From an uncultured Mycoplasmatota bacterium (GTDB lineage: Bacteria; Bacillota_I; Bacilli_A; RF39; UBA660), in NCBI GenBank assembly GCA_900544625.1, contig UQVR01000028.1, positions 1-12,652 on the forward strand: a stretch of 12,652 nucleotides of DNA. Reading direction: 5' to 3'. This document shows positions 1 to 5,732 of the stretch, piece by piece; position 1 is the stretch's first letter; each line of letters opens with the position of its first letter. The position numbers were made by a program, and so were the translations under genes. A model generated the notes under the pieces. That model was not told the DNA's origin. It saw only the letters and a program-made list of their open reading frames with translations, and did no database searches.

Positions 1-2
1 TA

Positions 3-50
3 TTATCTGTTAAAATTATATTAAATGGTGCGGTTGAAATTACAATATAA
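3..50 (+). CDS. Possible C-terminal tail of a plus-strand gene cut by the window edge
   Basis: Plus frame 3 is open from the edge for 15 codons (ending ...NGAVEITI) and stops with TAA at 48-50. That is exactly where a bidirectional terminator stem begins. The position is what one expects for a gene converging on sufS. So few codons cannot prove a gene, and no family can be named. Confidence 0.25.
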   Translation, partial: LSVKIILNGAVEITI

Positions 51-80
51 AAAAACACTGAACAAAAACAGTGTTTTTTT
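49..80. terminator. Bidirectional Rho-independent terminator downstream of sufS
   Basis: A perfect 12-bp inverted repeat (49-60 against 69-80) encloses an 8-base loop. The arms read AAAAAAACACTG and CAGTGTTTTTTT, so each strand ends in a run of seven T. It lies 18 bp past the sufS stop on the minus strand and would equally end transcription arriving on the plus strand. Confidence 0.85.
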
Positions 81-98
81 ACAAATATATAGAAAAAT

Positions 99-1295
99 TT
101 AGATCATTTCCTCTTCTATTTTTTCCTTATTTTTTAATAGTTCAACAAATTCATCAATTTCTTTTTCCGTATTATAGAAAAATAAACTAACTCTTAAAGT
201 ATTTGTAACTCCAGTTGCATTTTTAAGTATTTTAGCACAATGATTACCTGCCCTTACACAAACATTATATTTATTTAAATAATAAGCAACATCTTGACTA
301 AATATTCCATCAACATTAAATGCTACAATTCCACTATCAGCTTCAAGATTTATTATATCAACATGACTTAAAGGCATTAATTTTTCAATCAAATAATCTC
401 TTAAATGTAATTCTCTTTCATGAATTTTATCCATACCAATTTTATTAATATATCTAACAGCTTCACCTAAACCAATTACACCTGCAATATTCGGAGTACC
501 TGCTTCAAGCCTTGTTGGTAAGTCCTTTAAATAAACTGTATCAACTGTATCAAAAGACTCATTCATTCCTCCACCTAAATTAATAGGTTCTAATTCTTCA
601 AGTAATTCTTTCTTACCATATAAAACTCCAACCCCTGTTGGTCCAAGCATTTTATGTCCTGAAAAAGCCAAAAAGTCAATATCTAGATCTTGAACATCAG
701 TTTTTAAATGGGGAACCATTTGAGCTCCATCTACTACTACAAAAATATTATGTTCATGAGCAAGTTTAGTAATTTCTTTAATAGGCCTAATATCACCGAC
801 CACATTGGTAATACCAGCTAAAGCAATAACTTTAGTATTAAGTGTTATACTTTTTCTAACATTATCTAAAGTTACATGTAGTGACTCATCCAAAGGAATA
901 AAGTTAACAATACAACCTAAATCTTTACTTAACCTAAACCAAGGAAGAACATTTGATGCATGTTCACTAGTTGTTATTAAAATTTCATCTCCAGCTTCTA
1001 GCAAGTTTGCAAAAAAACCACTAGCAATCATATTTAAAGAATCAGTTGTCCCACTTGTAAATACTACCTCTTCTTTAGATTTAGCATTTATAAAATTTTT
1101 AACTTCCTCACGAGCATTTTCATATTCAACATCAACTTTAAAAGAAATATCATAATCTCCGCGATGAGCATTTGCACTATAATTTTCATAATAATCCGTC
1201 ATTTTATTTATAACACATTGGGGTTTTAAACTTGTAGCACCATTATCAAAGTATATTATATCTTGTTTTAACATAGGAAAATCTTCTCTATACAT
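99..1295 (-). CDS. sufS: Cysteine desulfurase, SufS type (class V aminotransferase fold)
   Basis: This is a PLP enzyme that takes sulfur from L-cysteine, releasing alanine, and passes a persulfide to the SUF Fe-S cluster machinery in the cytosol. All landmark residues are visible in the 398 aa, a normal length: His112 in SEHASN (stacks on PLP), Asp189 and Gln192 in DGAQ, the Schiff-base lysine Lys215 in SGHK, the catalytic cysteine Cys353 in RAGNHC, and Arg368 in TLRVS for the substrate carboxylate. The RAG(N/H)HC loop and the family-type N-terminus (YFDNGATSLKP) mark group II SufS rather than IscS/NifS. The start is supported by an AGAGGT Shine-Dalgarno about 6 nt upstream. No sufU, sufB, sufC or sufD lies next to it. 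It appears monocistronic, with its own terminator. The usual RAGHHC has Asn in place of the first His, a mild variation. Confidence 0.95.
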   Translation of the reverse strand: MYREDFPMLKQDIIYFDNGATSLKPQCVINKMTDYYENYSANAHRGDYDISFKVDVEYENAREEVKNFINAKSKEEVVFTSGTTDSLNMIASGFFANLLEAGDEILITTSEHASNVLPWFRLSKDLGCIVNFIPLDESLHVTLDNVRKSITLNTKVIALAGITNVVGDIRPIKEITKLAHEHNIFVVVDGAQMVPHLKTDVQDLDIDFLAFSGHKMLGPTGVGVLYGKKELLEELEPINLGGGMNESFDTVDTVYLKDLPTRLEAGTPNIAGVIGLGEAVRYINKIGMDKIHERELHLRDYLIEKLMPLSHVDIINLEADSGIVAFNVDGIFSQDVAYYLNKYNVCVRAGNHCAKILKNATGVTNTLRVSLFFYNTEKEIDEFVELLKNKEKIEEEMI

Positions 1296-1301
1296 ATATT
1301 T

Positions 1302-1309
1302 ACCTCTTT
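1302..1309 (-). promoter_or_regulatory. Ribosome binding site of sufS
   Basis: The minus strand reads AAAGAGGT with about 6 nt to the ATG at 1293-1295. This fixes the start of SufS at the MYRED N-terminus. Confidence 0.8.
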
Positions 1310-1348
1310 TCTATTTATATAATAATTTATTCGCTATAAAAAAAGCTA

Positions 1349-1357
1349 ATTATAACA
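1349..1357 (-). promoter_or_regulatory. Extended -10 promoter element, probably for sufS
   Basis: The minus strand reads TGTTATAAT, a perfect TGnTATAAT extended -10. It would start transcription near 1342 and give a leader of roughly 47 nt to the sufS ATG. No good -35 box sits 17 bp upstream, which extended -10 promoters tolerate. The box lies inside a loose inverted repeat (AAAAAGCT at 1340-1347 with AGCTTTTT at 1370-1377), so the region might instead act as a weak terminator or attenuator. Confidence 0.5.
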
Positions 1358-1411
1358 AATGCCTTGTCCAGCTTTTTATTTATTATTTTTCCAAAAGAAA
1401 AATACATACAT

Positions 1412-1450
1412 ATTATAATACAAAAATTTAAATAAAACTAGTATTATAAT
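1412..1450. repeat. 10-bp inverted repeat carrying two divergent TATAAT boxes
   Basis: ATTATAATAC (1412-1421) and GTATTATAAT (1441-1450) are exact reverse complements with a 19-bp AT spacer. The repeat lies directly before the -35 box of the small-RNA promoter and upstream of sufS on the other strand. It could be an operator or a pair of spare -10 boxes. The very low base complexity makes chance a real alternative. Confidence 0.4.
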
Positions 1451-1479
1451 TTGACATAATCTTCATTATAAAATATAAT
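1451..1479 (+). promoter_or_regulatory. Fully consensus sigma-A promoter on the plus strand
   Basis: TTGACA at 1451-1456, exactly 17 bp, then TATAAT at 1474-1479: both hexamers match the consensus perfectly. The predicted start is near G1486. No protein gene follows on the plus strand. What follows is a structured segment ending in a terminator about 100 nt later. Confidence 0.75.
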
Positions 1480-1485
1480 TAATTT

Positions 1486-1589
1486 GTAAGAAACATCTCT
1501 TTTTCATATTTTTTACCAAAGGCGTGACCTTTAAGATGTTTCTTTACACATAAAAACACAAGTTTTATTCTCTTGTGTTTTTCTTTTTT
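1486..1589 (+). ncRNA. Putative small structured RNA of about 100 nt, family unknown
   Basis: The segment runs from the predicted start of a consensus promoter to a Rho-independent terminator and contains no credible reading frame. Its 5' end pairs at once: 1488-1498 (AAGAAACATCT) is the exact complement of 1534-1544, and GT at 1486-1487 can pair with AC at 1546-1547 around one bulged T. Inside this stem a second hairpin forms, AAAGG-CGTGA-CCTTT (1518-1532), stacked one base from the closing stem. About 19 mostly U residues (1499-1517) stay unpaired on the 5' side. The RNA ends in the 1552-1582 hairpin and a U run. I checked for SRP RNA, 6S, tmRNA and common riboswitch cores and recognised none. 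Its last 25 nt are antisense to the 3' end of the AI-2E gene. Confidence 0.6.
1552..1589. terminator. Terminator shared by the small RNA and the convergent AI-2E gene
   Basis: A perfect 11-bp stem (AAAAACACAAG at 1552-1562 with CTTGTGTTTTT at 1572-1582) surrounds a 9-base loop. On the plus strand it is followed by C and six T. On the minus strand the stem itself ends in five T. The stop codon and last codons of the minus-strand gene (1565-1582) lie inside the hairpin, so coding sequence and terminator share bases. Confidence 0.8.
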
Positions 1590-2677
1590 AATTTTAAATT
1601 AACATCTGTTTTTAAAATGCTATAAATAATTGATGCTAAAGGAACACTTAATAACATTCCTAAAATTCCATTAATACTAGCACCTACAGTAACAGCCACT
1701 AAAACCCAAATACCCGGAAGACCTACAGACTTACCCACTACATGAGGATAAATCAAATTACCTTCAAGTTGTTGAAGAACAATAATAAATATAACAAATA
1801 TTACTGCTTGCAACGGATTTACCATAAATATTAAGAATGCTCCAACAATCGTACCAATAAAAGCTCCAAAAACTGGAATTAATGCTGTAAACCCTACTAA
1901 AACTGAAATAGCGCCAGCATACGGAAGCCTTAAAATAATCATTCCAAAGAAACATAAAACACCAATAATTATAGCTTCCAAACATTGACCACTAACAAAA
2001 TTAGCAAAAACTCTATTAGATAATTTAGCAATATCAATTATTTTATTACAACTCTTGCTAGGCAAATATGCTTTCATTATATTATTAAATTGTCTACTTA
2101 TTTTTTCTTTATCAAGTAAGAAATATATTGCAAAAACTATACCTATAAAAACATTTACAAATGCATTTAATACATTACTTGCTATTCCAAATGTAGCTTC
2201 AATTACTTTTCCACTATTATTTAAAACATATTCTTTAGCTGTATCTCCTAAATTACTTAAAGTTTCCATTATATCATTAATTACATTATTAGATACATTT
2301 AATTTTAATAATAACTCTTTTAAATTACTTAAATAATCAGGTATATTATTAGCAAATATAACTATAGTATCTTGTAAATTTGGAATTATTAACAACATTA
2401 ATATTATAAAAAATCCAATGACAATAAAAATAGATAATGTTAAACTTACTGCCCTTTTAGTATTTTTATTCCAATTTAATTTTTCAAACCATTTATTTTC
2501 AATCACTTCCATCAAAACATTTAAAACAAAAGCAATCATTATTCCAATTATAAAAGGCATAAATATTTTAATAATATATCTTAATATACTAAATATTTCT
2601 TTGATATAAATAAATCCAAATATTAACAAAACAGTATAAAGTATTAAGAATCTTATATCTTTTTTATTTAATTTCAT
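1565..2677 (-). CDS. AI-2E family (PerM/YdiK/YueF-like) polytopic membrane protein
   Basis: The 370-aa membrane protein shows the usual AI-2E family plan. It has hydrophobic segments near residues 10-30, 35-55 and 80-98, then a soluble stretch of about 70 residues, another segment near 165-187, and a C-terminal block of several helices (231-355). The signature regions are visible: SGQCLEAIIIGV at 229-240 and QQLEGNLIYPHVVGKSVGLP at 302-321. Members are proposed to export small molecules or Na+/H+, and the AI-2 link holds only for some, so the substrate is unknown here. The start overlaps the end of the upstream gene by 14 bp. A GGAGGG ribosome site (2683-2688) sits 5 nt before the ATG inside that gene, which indicates translational coupling. 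It is the last gene of the tex operon and ends inside its own terminator. The C-terminus is lysine-rich. Confidence 0.9.
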   Translation of the reverse strand: MKLNKKDIRFLILYTVLLIFGFIYIKEIFSILRYIIKIFMPFIIGIMIAFVLNVLMEVIENKWFEKLNWNKNTKRAVSLTLSIFIVIGFFIILMLLIIPNLQDTIVIFANNIPDYLSNLKELLLKLNVSNNVINDIMETLSNLGDTAKEYVLNNSGKVIEATFGIASNVLNAFVNVFIGIVFAIYFLLDKEKISRQFNNIMKAYLPSKSCNKIIDIAKLSNRVFANFVSGQCLEAIIIGVLCFFGMIILRLPYAGAISVLVGFTALIPVFGAFIGTIVGAFLIFMVNPLQAVIFVIFIIVLQQLEGNLIYPHVVGKSVGLPGIWVLVAVTVGASINGILGMLLSVPLASIIYSILKTDVNLKLKKKNTRE

Positions 2678-3356
2678 CTAATCCCTCCAAATACATCTTT
2701 ACATCTTCTATTTCATATACAGCAAATTTAATATCTTTATTTACTTCCTTTTTTACTAATAATTGATTATCATTAAAATCTTCAAATATTAAAGAATATT
2801 TATCACCATTCTTATCACAATTTACTTTTAAACTATATTTATTTTTATAATCAGTTATTACGGGTTCAATTTTTTTACTATTATAAACTTTATCTATTAA
2901 TCCACTCATAGCTTTTTCACTTATATCGCCATCTAAATAAGCACTTAAACTATTATATTCATAAACCCACATATCACTTAACTTATAATCACTACTACAA
3001 TAATTTTTCTTTACATAACTAATATTTACTTCTTTATAATATTTATTACTTTTTATTTCATAATTAGTTATTGTAATATCATTATCTTTATCATAGTAAT
3101 ATTTACCATAACAATCATCTAATGATTTTAAATATTCATCTTTAACTCTTTCTAACTTTTCTACACCTACAAAAGTATAAAATATTATATCTAAATTATT
3201 CTCTTTTACATACATAAACCTACTAATAGGTATACCAATCTTTACATCATCACTTTTATATGTATCATAAACAAAAGTCTTATTAGTAAGTAATAAAAAC
3301 AAACCTCCAACAACTATTACAAAAATTAACAATTTAATTAATTTAAACAACTTCAT
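2664..3356 (-). CDS. Unknown protein with an N-terminal membrane anchor or signal peptide
   Basis: I do not recognise this family. The 230 aa begin with a basic tip (MKLFKLIK), then about 17 hydrophobic residues (8-24), then an entirely hydrophilic, Lys/Asp/Tyr-rich remainder. That pattern suits an exported protein tethered by one helix. There is no lipobox cysteine after the helix, so it is not a typical lipoprotein. Three cysteines in the exported part (near residues 82, 119 and 178) are few and unpaired in number. The start is clear: GAGGAG at 3364-3369 lies 7 nt upstream, just before the tex stop codon, with only 4 nt between the two genes. The reading frame ends 14 bp inside the AI-2E gene. 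The tight packing shows co-transcription with tex and the transporter-like gene, but no functional link can be read from the sequence. Confidence 0.85.
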   Translation of the reverse strand: MKLFKLIKLLIFVIVVGGLFLLLTNKTFVYDTYKSDDVKIGIPISRFMYVKENNLDIIFYTFVGVEKLERVKDEYLKSLDDCYGKYYYDKDNDITITNYEIKSNKYYKEVNISYVKKNYCSSDYKLSDMWVYEYNSLSAYLDGDISEKAMSGLIDKVYNSKKIEPVITDYKNKYSLKVNCDKNGDKYSLIFEDFNDNQLLVKKEVNKDIKFAVYEIEDVKMYLEGLDEIK

Positions 3357-3360
3357 TTAC

Positions 3361-5502
3361 TTACTCCTCTATTAATGATAAATTAACTCTTCCTTTTTCT
3401 TTATCTATTCCACAAACATAAACTGTTATTATATCTCCGACTTTAAGTATCTCACTTGGATGTTTTACAAACGATTTACTCATTTTAGAAATGTGCACAA
3501 GTCCATCATCATGAAGACCTATGTCTACAAAAGCCCCAAAAGCAGTTACATTTCTTACAGTTCCTTCCAATTGCATTCCAACTTCTAAATCATCAATTGT
3601 TAATACATCACTTCTTAAAGTCATTTGTTTAATTTCATCTCTTGGATCTATTACACCATTTACTAAGTTATTTTTTATCATTTCCCATAATTCATTAGAA
3701 ATATTATATTTATTTATTACATCATTATCTTTAATATTATTTAGTTTACTTTCCATATCCTTGGTACCAACTAACTTTACATCTATGTTATTATCATTAA
3801 GTATATTACAAACAATTTCATAATCTTCGGGATGAATATTAGTTTTATCTAATGGATTATTTCCAAATATTCTTAAGAAACCAGCTGATTGTTCAAATAC
3901 TTTATCATCCATACCTGCAACTTTCTTAAGCTCTTCACGAGATTTAAAGCCTCCATTTTTCTTTTTATATTCTTGCATTTTACCAATGACTTTTTTATTT
4001 AAACCAGAAACATGATTTAAAATACTATCACTAGCATTATTTAAATTAACACCTACTTCATTAACTACTTTACTTACCACAAATCCTAATTCTTCATCTA
4101 ATTCTTTTTGTTTCAAATCATGTTGATATAACCCCACCCCAATGCTTTTAGGATCTATTTTAACAAGTTCTGACAAAGCATCTTGTAATCTTCTTCCTAT
4201 TGAAACAGCACTTCTTTGTTCAACTGAGTAATCAGGAAATTCTTTTTTTGCAAGAGTACTAGCAGAATAAACACTAGCACCAGCTTCACTAACAATAACA
4301 TATTTAACATCCAAATTATATTTTTTAATTAAATTAGCTACAAACATCTCACTTTCCCGAGAAGCTGTACCATTACCAATAGCAATTATCTTAACATTAT
4401 GTTTTTGTATTAAAGCTAACATTATTTTTTCAGCCATATCCACTTCTTTTTTAGGTTCATGTGGATAAATTACTCCAATTTCTAATACATCACCATTTTC
4501 ATTTAATACAGCAAGCTTACATCCTGTTCTAAATGCTGGGTCAAATCCAAGCACTACACTACCTTTAATCGGCGGAGTAAGTAATAAATTTTCTAAGTTA
4601 TTCCCGAATTCATTTATACCAAATTCACTAGCTTTATCATAAAGTTCAGCTTTTATATCTCTTTCTAAAGATGGTTCTAATAATCTTTTCCAAGCATCTT
4701 CAATAAACATTTTTACATCATCAACTAATGGTGATTTTTTATTACCTATTACTTGTTCTTCTAAATATTTAATAACACCAGTCTTATCTAAACTAAGTGA
4801 ATATGTAACAACTTTTTCTTTATCAGCACGAGCTAAAGCAAGTACTTGATGTGGTTTAATATTAGTTATCTTACATTCAAAATCATAATATATTTCATAT
4901 GTTTTATTTTCATCTTTAGCACCTTTTTTAATCTTACCTTTAACTATTCCATTATACCAATAATAATTTCTAATAGATTTACGATACTTAGGTTTATCAC
5001 TAATCCAGTCAGCAATTATATATCCCGCATTAGTTATTGCTTCATCAACACTTTTAACATTTTCATTAATAAAATCTTTAGCAATTTCATCTCTAGTCTT
5101 ATTTGGTAAACTCATAATTATTCTAGCTAAAGGCTCTAACCCTAACTTAATTGCTTCCGTACCTTTAGTTTTTCTCTTTTCTTTAAATGGAGCATATATA
5201 TCTTCAACTTCACTTAACTTACTAGCTTCATTTATTGCTTTAACTAATTCTTCCGTAAGCATACCCTTTTCATCAATTAATCTTTTTACATCTTCTTTTC
5301 TATTTTCTAAATTAACCATATAGTTATATTCAGTTTCAATTAATCTTAACTCATCTTCATTTAAATTACCAGTTACTTCTTTTCTATATCTTGCCATAAA
5401 AGGTATTGTTGCTCCTTCACTAAGCATACTAATAACATTCTTAATTTGATAATCTTTCAAATTAATTTTATCACTTACTTTTCTTATTACTTCTTCATTC
5501 AT
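3361..5502 (-). CDS. tex: Tex, S1-domain RNA-binding transcription accessory protein
   Basis: Tex is a conserved cytosolic nucleic-acid-binding protein, homologous to the core of eukaryotic Spt6. The 713 aa match the family length and domain order. An all-helical N-terminal region contains the typical ATIPFMARYRKEVTG stretch (31-45). A YqgF/RNase H-like fold follows from about 314 (VVLGFDPAFRTG at 316-327) through the VSEAGASVYS segment (404-413) to SIGRRLQDALSELVKIDP (434-451). Helix-hairpin-helix segments lie at about 485-545, and an S1 RNA-binding domain at 641-711 (GTVRNVTAFGAFVDIG, GLVHISKMS). The start is supported by GAGG 8 nt upstream (5511-5514) and an extended -10 box beyond it. It is the first gene of a three-gene operon with the anchored protein and the AI-2E protein. 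No residue is obviously missing. Identification is secure; the precise cellular role of Tex is less well defined. Confidence 0.97.
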   Translation of the reverse strand: MNEEVIRKVSDKINLKDYQIKNVISMLSEGATIPFMARYRKEVTGNLNEDELRLIETEYNYMVNLENRKEDVKRLIDEKGMLTEELVKAINEASKLSEVEDIYAPFKEKRKTKGTEAIKLGLEPLARIIMSLPNKTRDEIAKDFINENVKSVDEAITNAGYIIADWISDKPKYRKSIRNYYWYNGIVKGKIKKGAKDENKTYEIYYDFECKITNIKPHQVLALARADKEKVVTYSLSLDKTGVIKYLEEQVIGNKKSPLVDDVKMFIEDAWKRLLEPSLERDIKAELYDKASEFGINEFGNNLENLLLTPPIKGSVVLGFDPAFRTGCKLAVLNENGDVLEIGVIYPHEPKKEVDMAEKIMLALIQKHNVKIIAIGNGTASRESEMFVANLIKKYNLDVKYVIVSEAGASVYSASTLAKKEFPDYSVEQRSAVSIGRRLQDALSELVKIDPKSIGVGLYQHDLKQKELDEELGFVVSKVVNEVGVNLNNASDSILNHVSGLNKKVIGKMQEYKKKNGGFKSREELKKVAGMDDKVFEQSAGFLRIFGNNPLDKTNIHPEDYEIVCNILNDNNIDVKLVGTKDMESKLNNIKDNDVINKYNISNELWEMIKNNLVNGVIDPRDEIKQMTLRSDVLTIDDLEVGMQLEGTVRNVTAFGAFVDIGLHDDGLVHISKMSKSFVKHPSEILKVGDIITVYVCGIDKEKGRVNLSLIEE

Positions 5503-5526
5503 ACTATAAACCTCAATTCTTACCTA

Positions 5527-5535
5527 ATTATATCA
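5527..5535 (-). promoter_or_regulatory. Extended -10 promoter of the tex operon
   Basis: The minus strand reads TGATATAAT, a perfect TGnTATAAT. It predicts a start near 5520 and a leader of about 18 nt that includes the tex ribosome site. No convincing -35 is visible. The upstream bases are the T run of the preceding gene's terminator, so the promoter abuts that terminator. Confidence 0.6.
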
Positions 5536-5562
5536 AAAAAACATGGACATTGCCATGCTTTT
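5535..5562 (-). terminator. Rho-independent terminator of the variable-tail surface gene
   Basis: On the minus strand AAAAGCATGG (5562-5553) pairs with CCATGTTTTT (5546-5537) through one G-T wobble around a 6-base loop, ending in seven T. It closes transcription coming from 6875 through the GC-rich spacer and insulates tex. Confidence 0.75.
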
Positions 5563-5581
5563 ATATACTTTAGTTGATAAC

Positions 5582-5732
5582 TTTTTTGCTGCCAGCTACC
5601 CCGCCTCGCACAAACCGCGAGCCACGACTGACATTTTTCTAGCATAATTTACTGCTGTCCTTCTTGCCACTGCATAATTTTTTACCCCGTTTGCCTAGCA
5701 CCTTCGTCGCTAGACAAACAATATGTCCTAAC
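5582..5732. other. GC-rich non-coding spacer after the surface gene
   Basis: About 150 bp between the surface-gene stop and the terminator hold no credible gene, but composition jumps to roughly 42-55% GC per 60-base line in an otherwise AT-rich window. It contains an 11-bp hairpin (5689-5719), a smaller CTCGC/GCGAG hairpin (5605-5609 with 5617-5621, loop of 7), and a direct repeat of GCATAATTT (5642-5650 and 5672-5680). On the minus strand a stretch without stops (about 5598-5696) reads as basic peptide but has no ribosome site, and I do not call it. The spacer joins without a break to the GC-rich 3' end of the gene, as if both arrived or evolve as one block. Confidence 0.6.
5689..5719. repeat. 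11-bp inverted repeat (hairpin or cruciform) downstream of the surface gene
   Basis: GTTTGCCTAGC (5689-5699) faces GCTAGACAAAC (5709-5719) across a 9-base loop. The single mismatch becomes a G-U wobble in the minus-strand transcript, so the mRNA stem is continuous. No U run follows, so it is not a terminator. It begins 14 bp past the stop codon. Hairpins shortly downstream of a variable region are a known cis element of DGR targets. The ends GTTTG...CAAAC recall recombination sites but do not match the attC core consensus. Confidence 0.65.

Noticed and set aside
1451..1589. Small RNA as SRP RNA, 6S RNA or a riboswitch
   Set aside because: The SRP GGAA-loop motif is absent, the length and shape do not fit 6S, and no plus-strand gene follows for a riboswitch to control.
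5689..5719. Integron attC site
   Set aside because: The ends GTTTG...CAAAC do not match the RYYYAAC/GTTRRRY core pattern, and no integrase or cassette array is visible.
5582..5732. Spacer as the DGR template repeat itself
   Set aside because: I read both strands against the variable region and found no extended similarity, and no reverse transcriptase follows.
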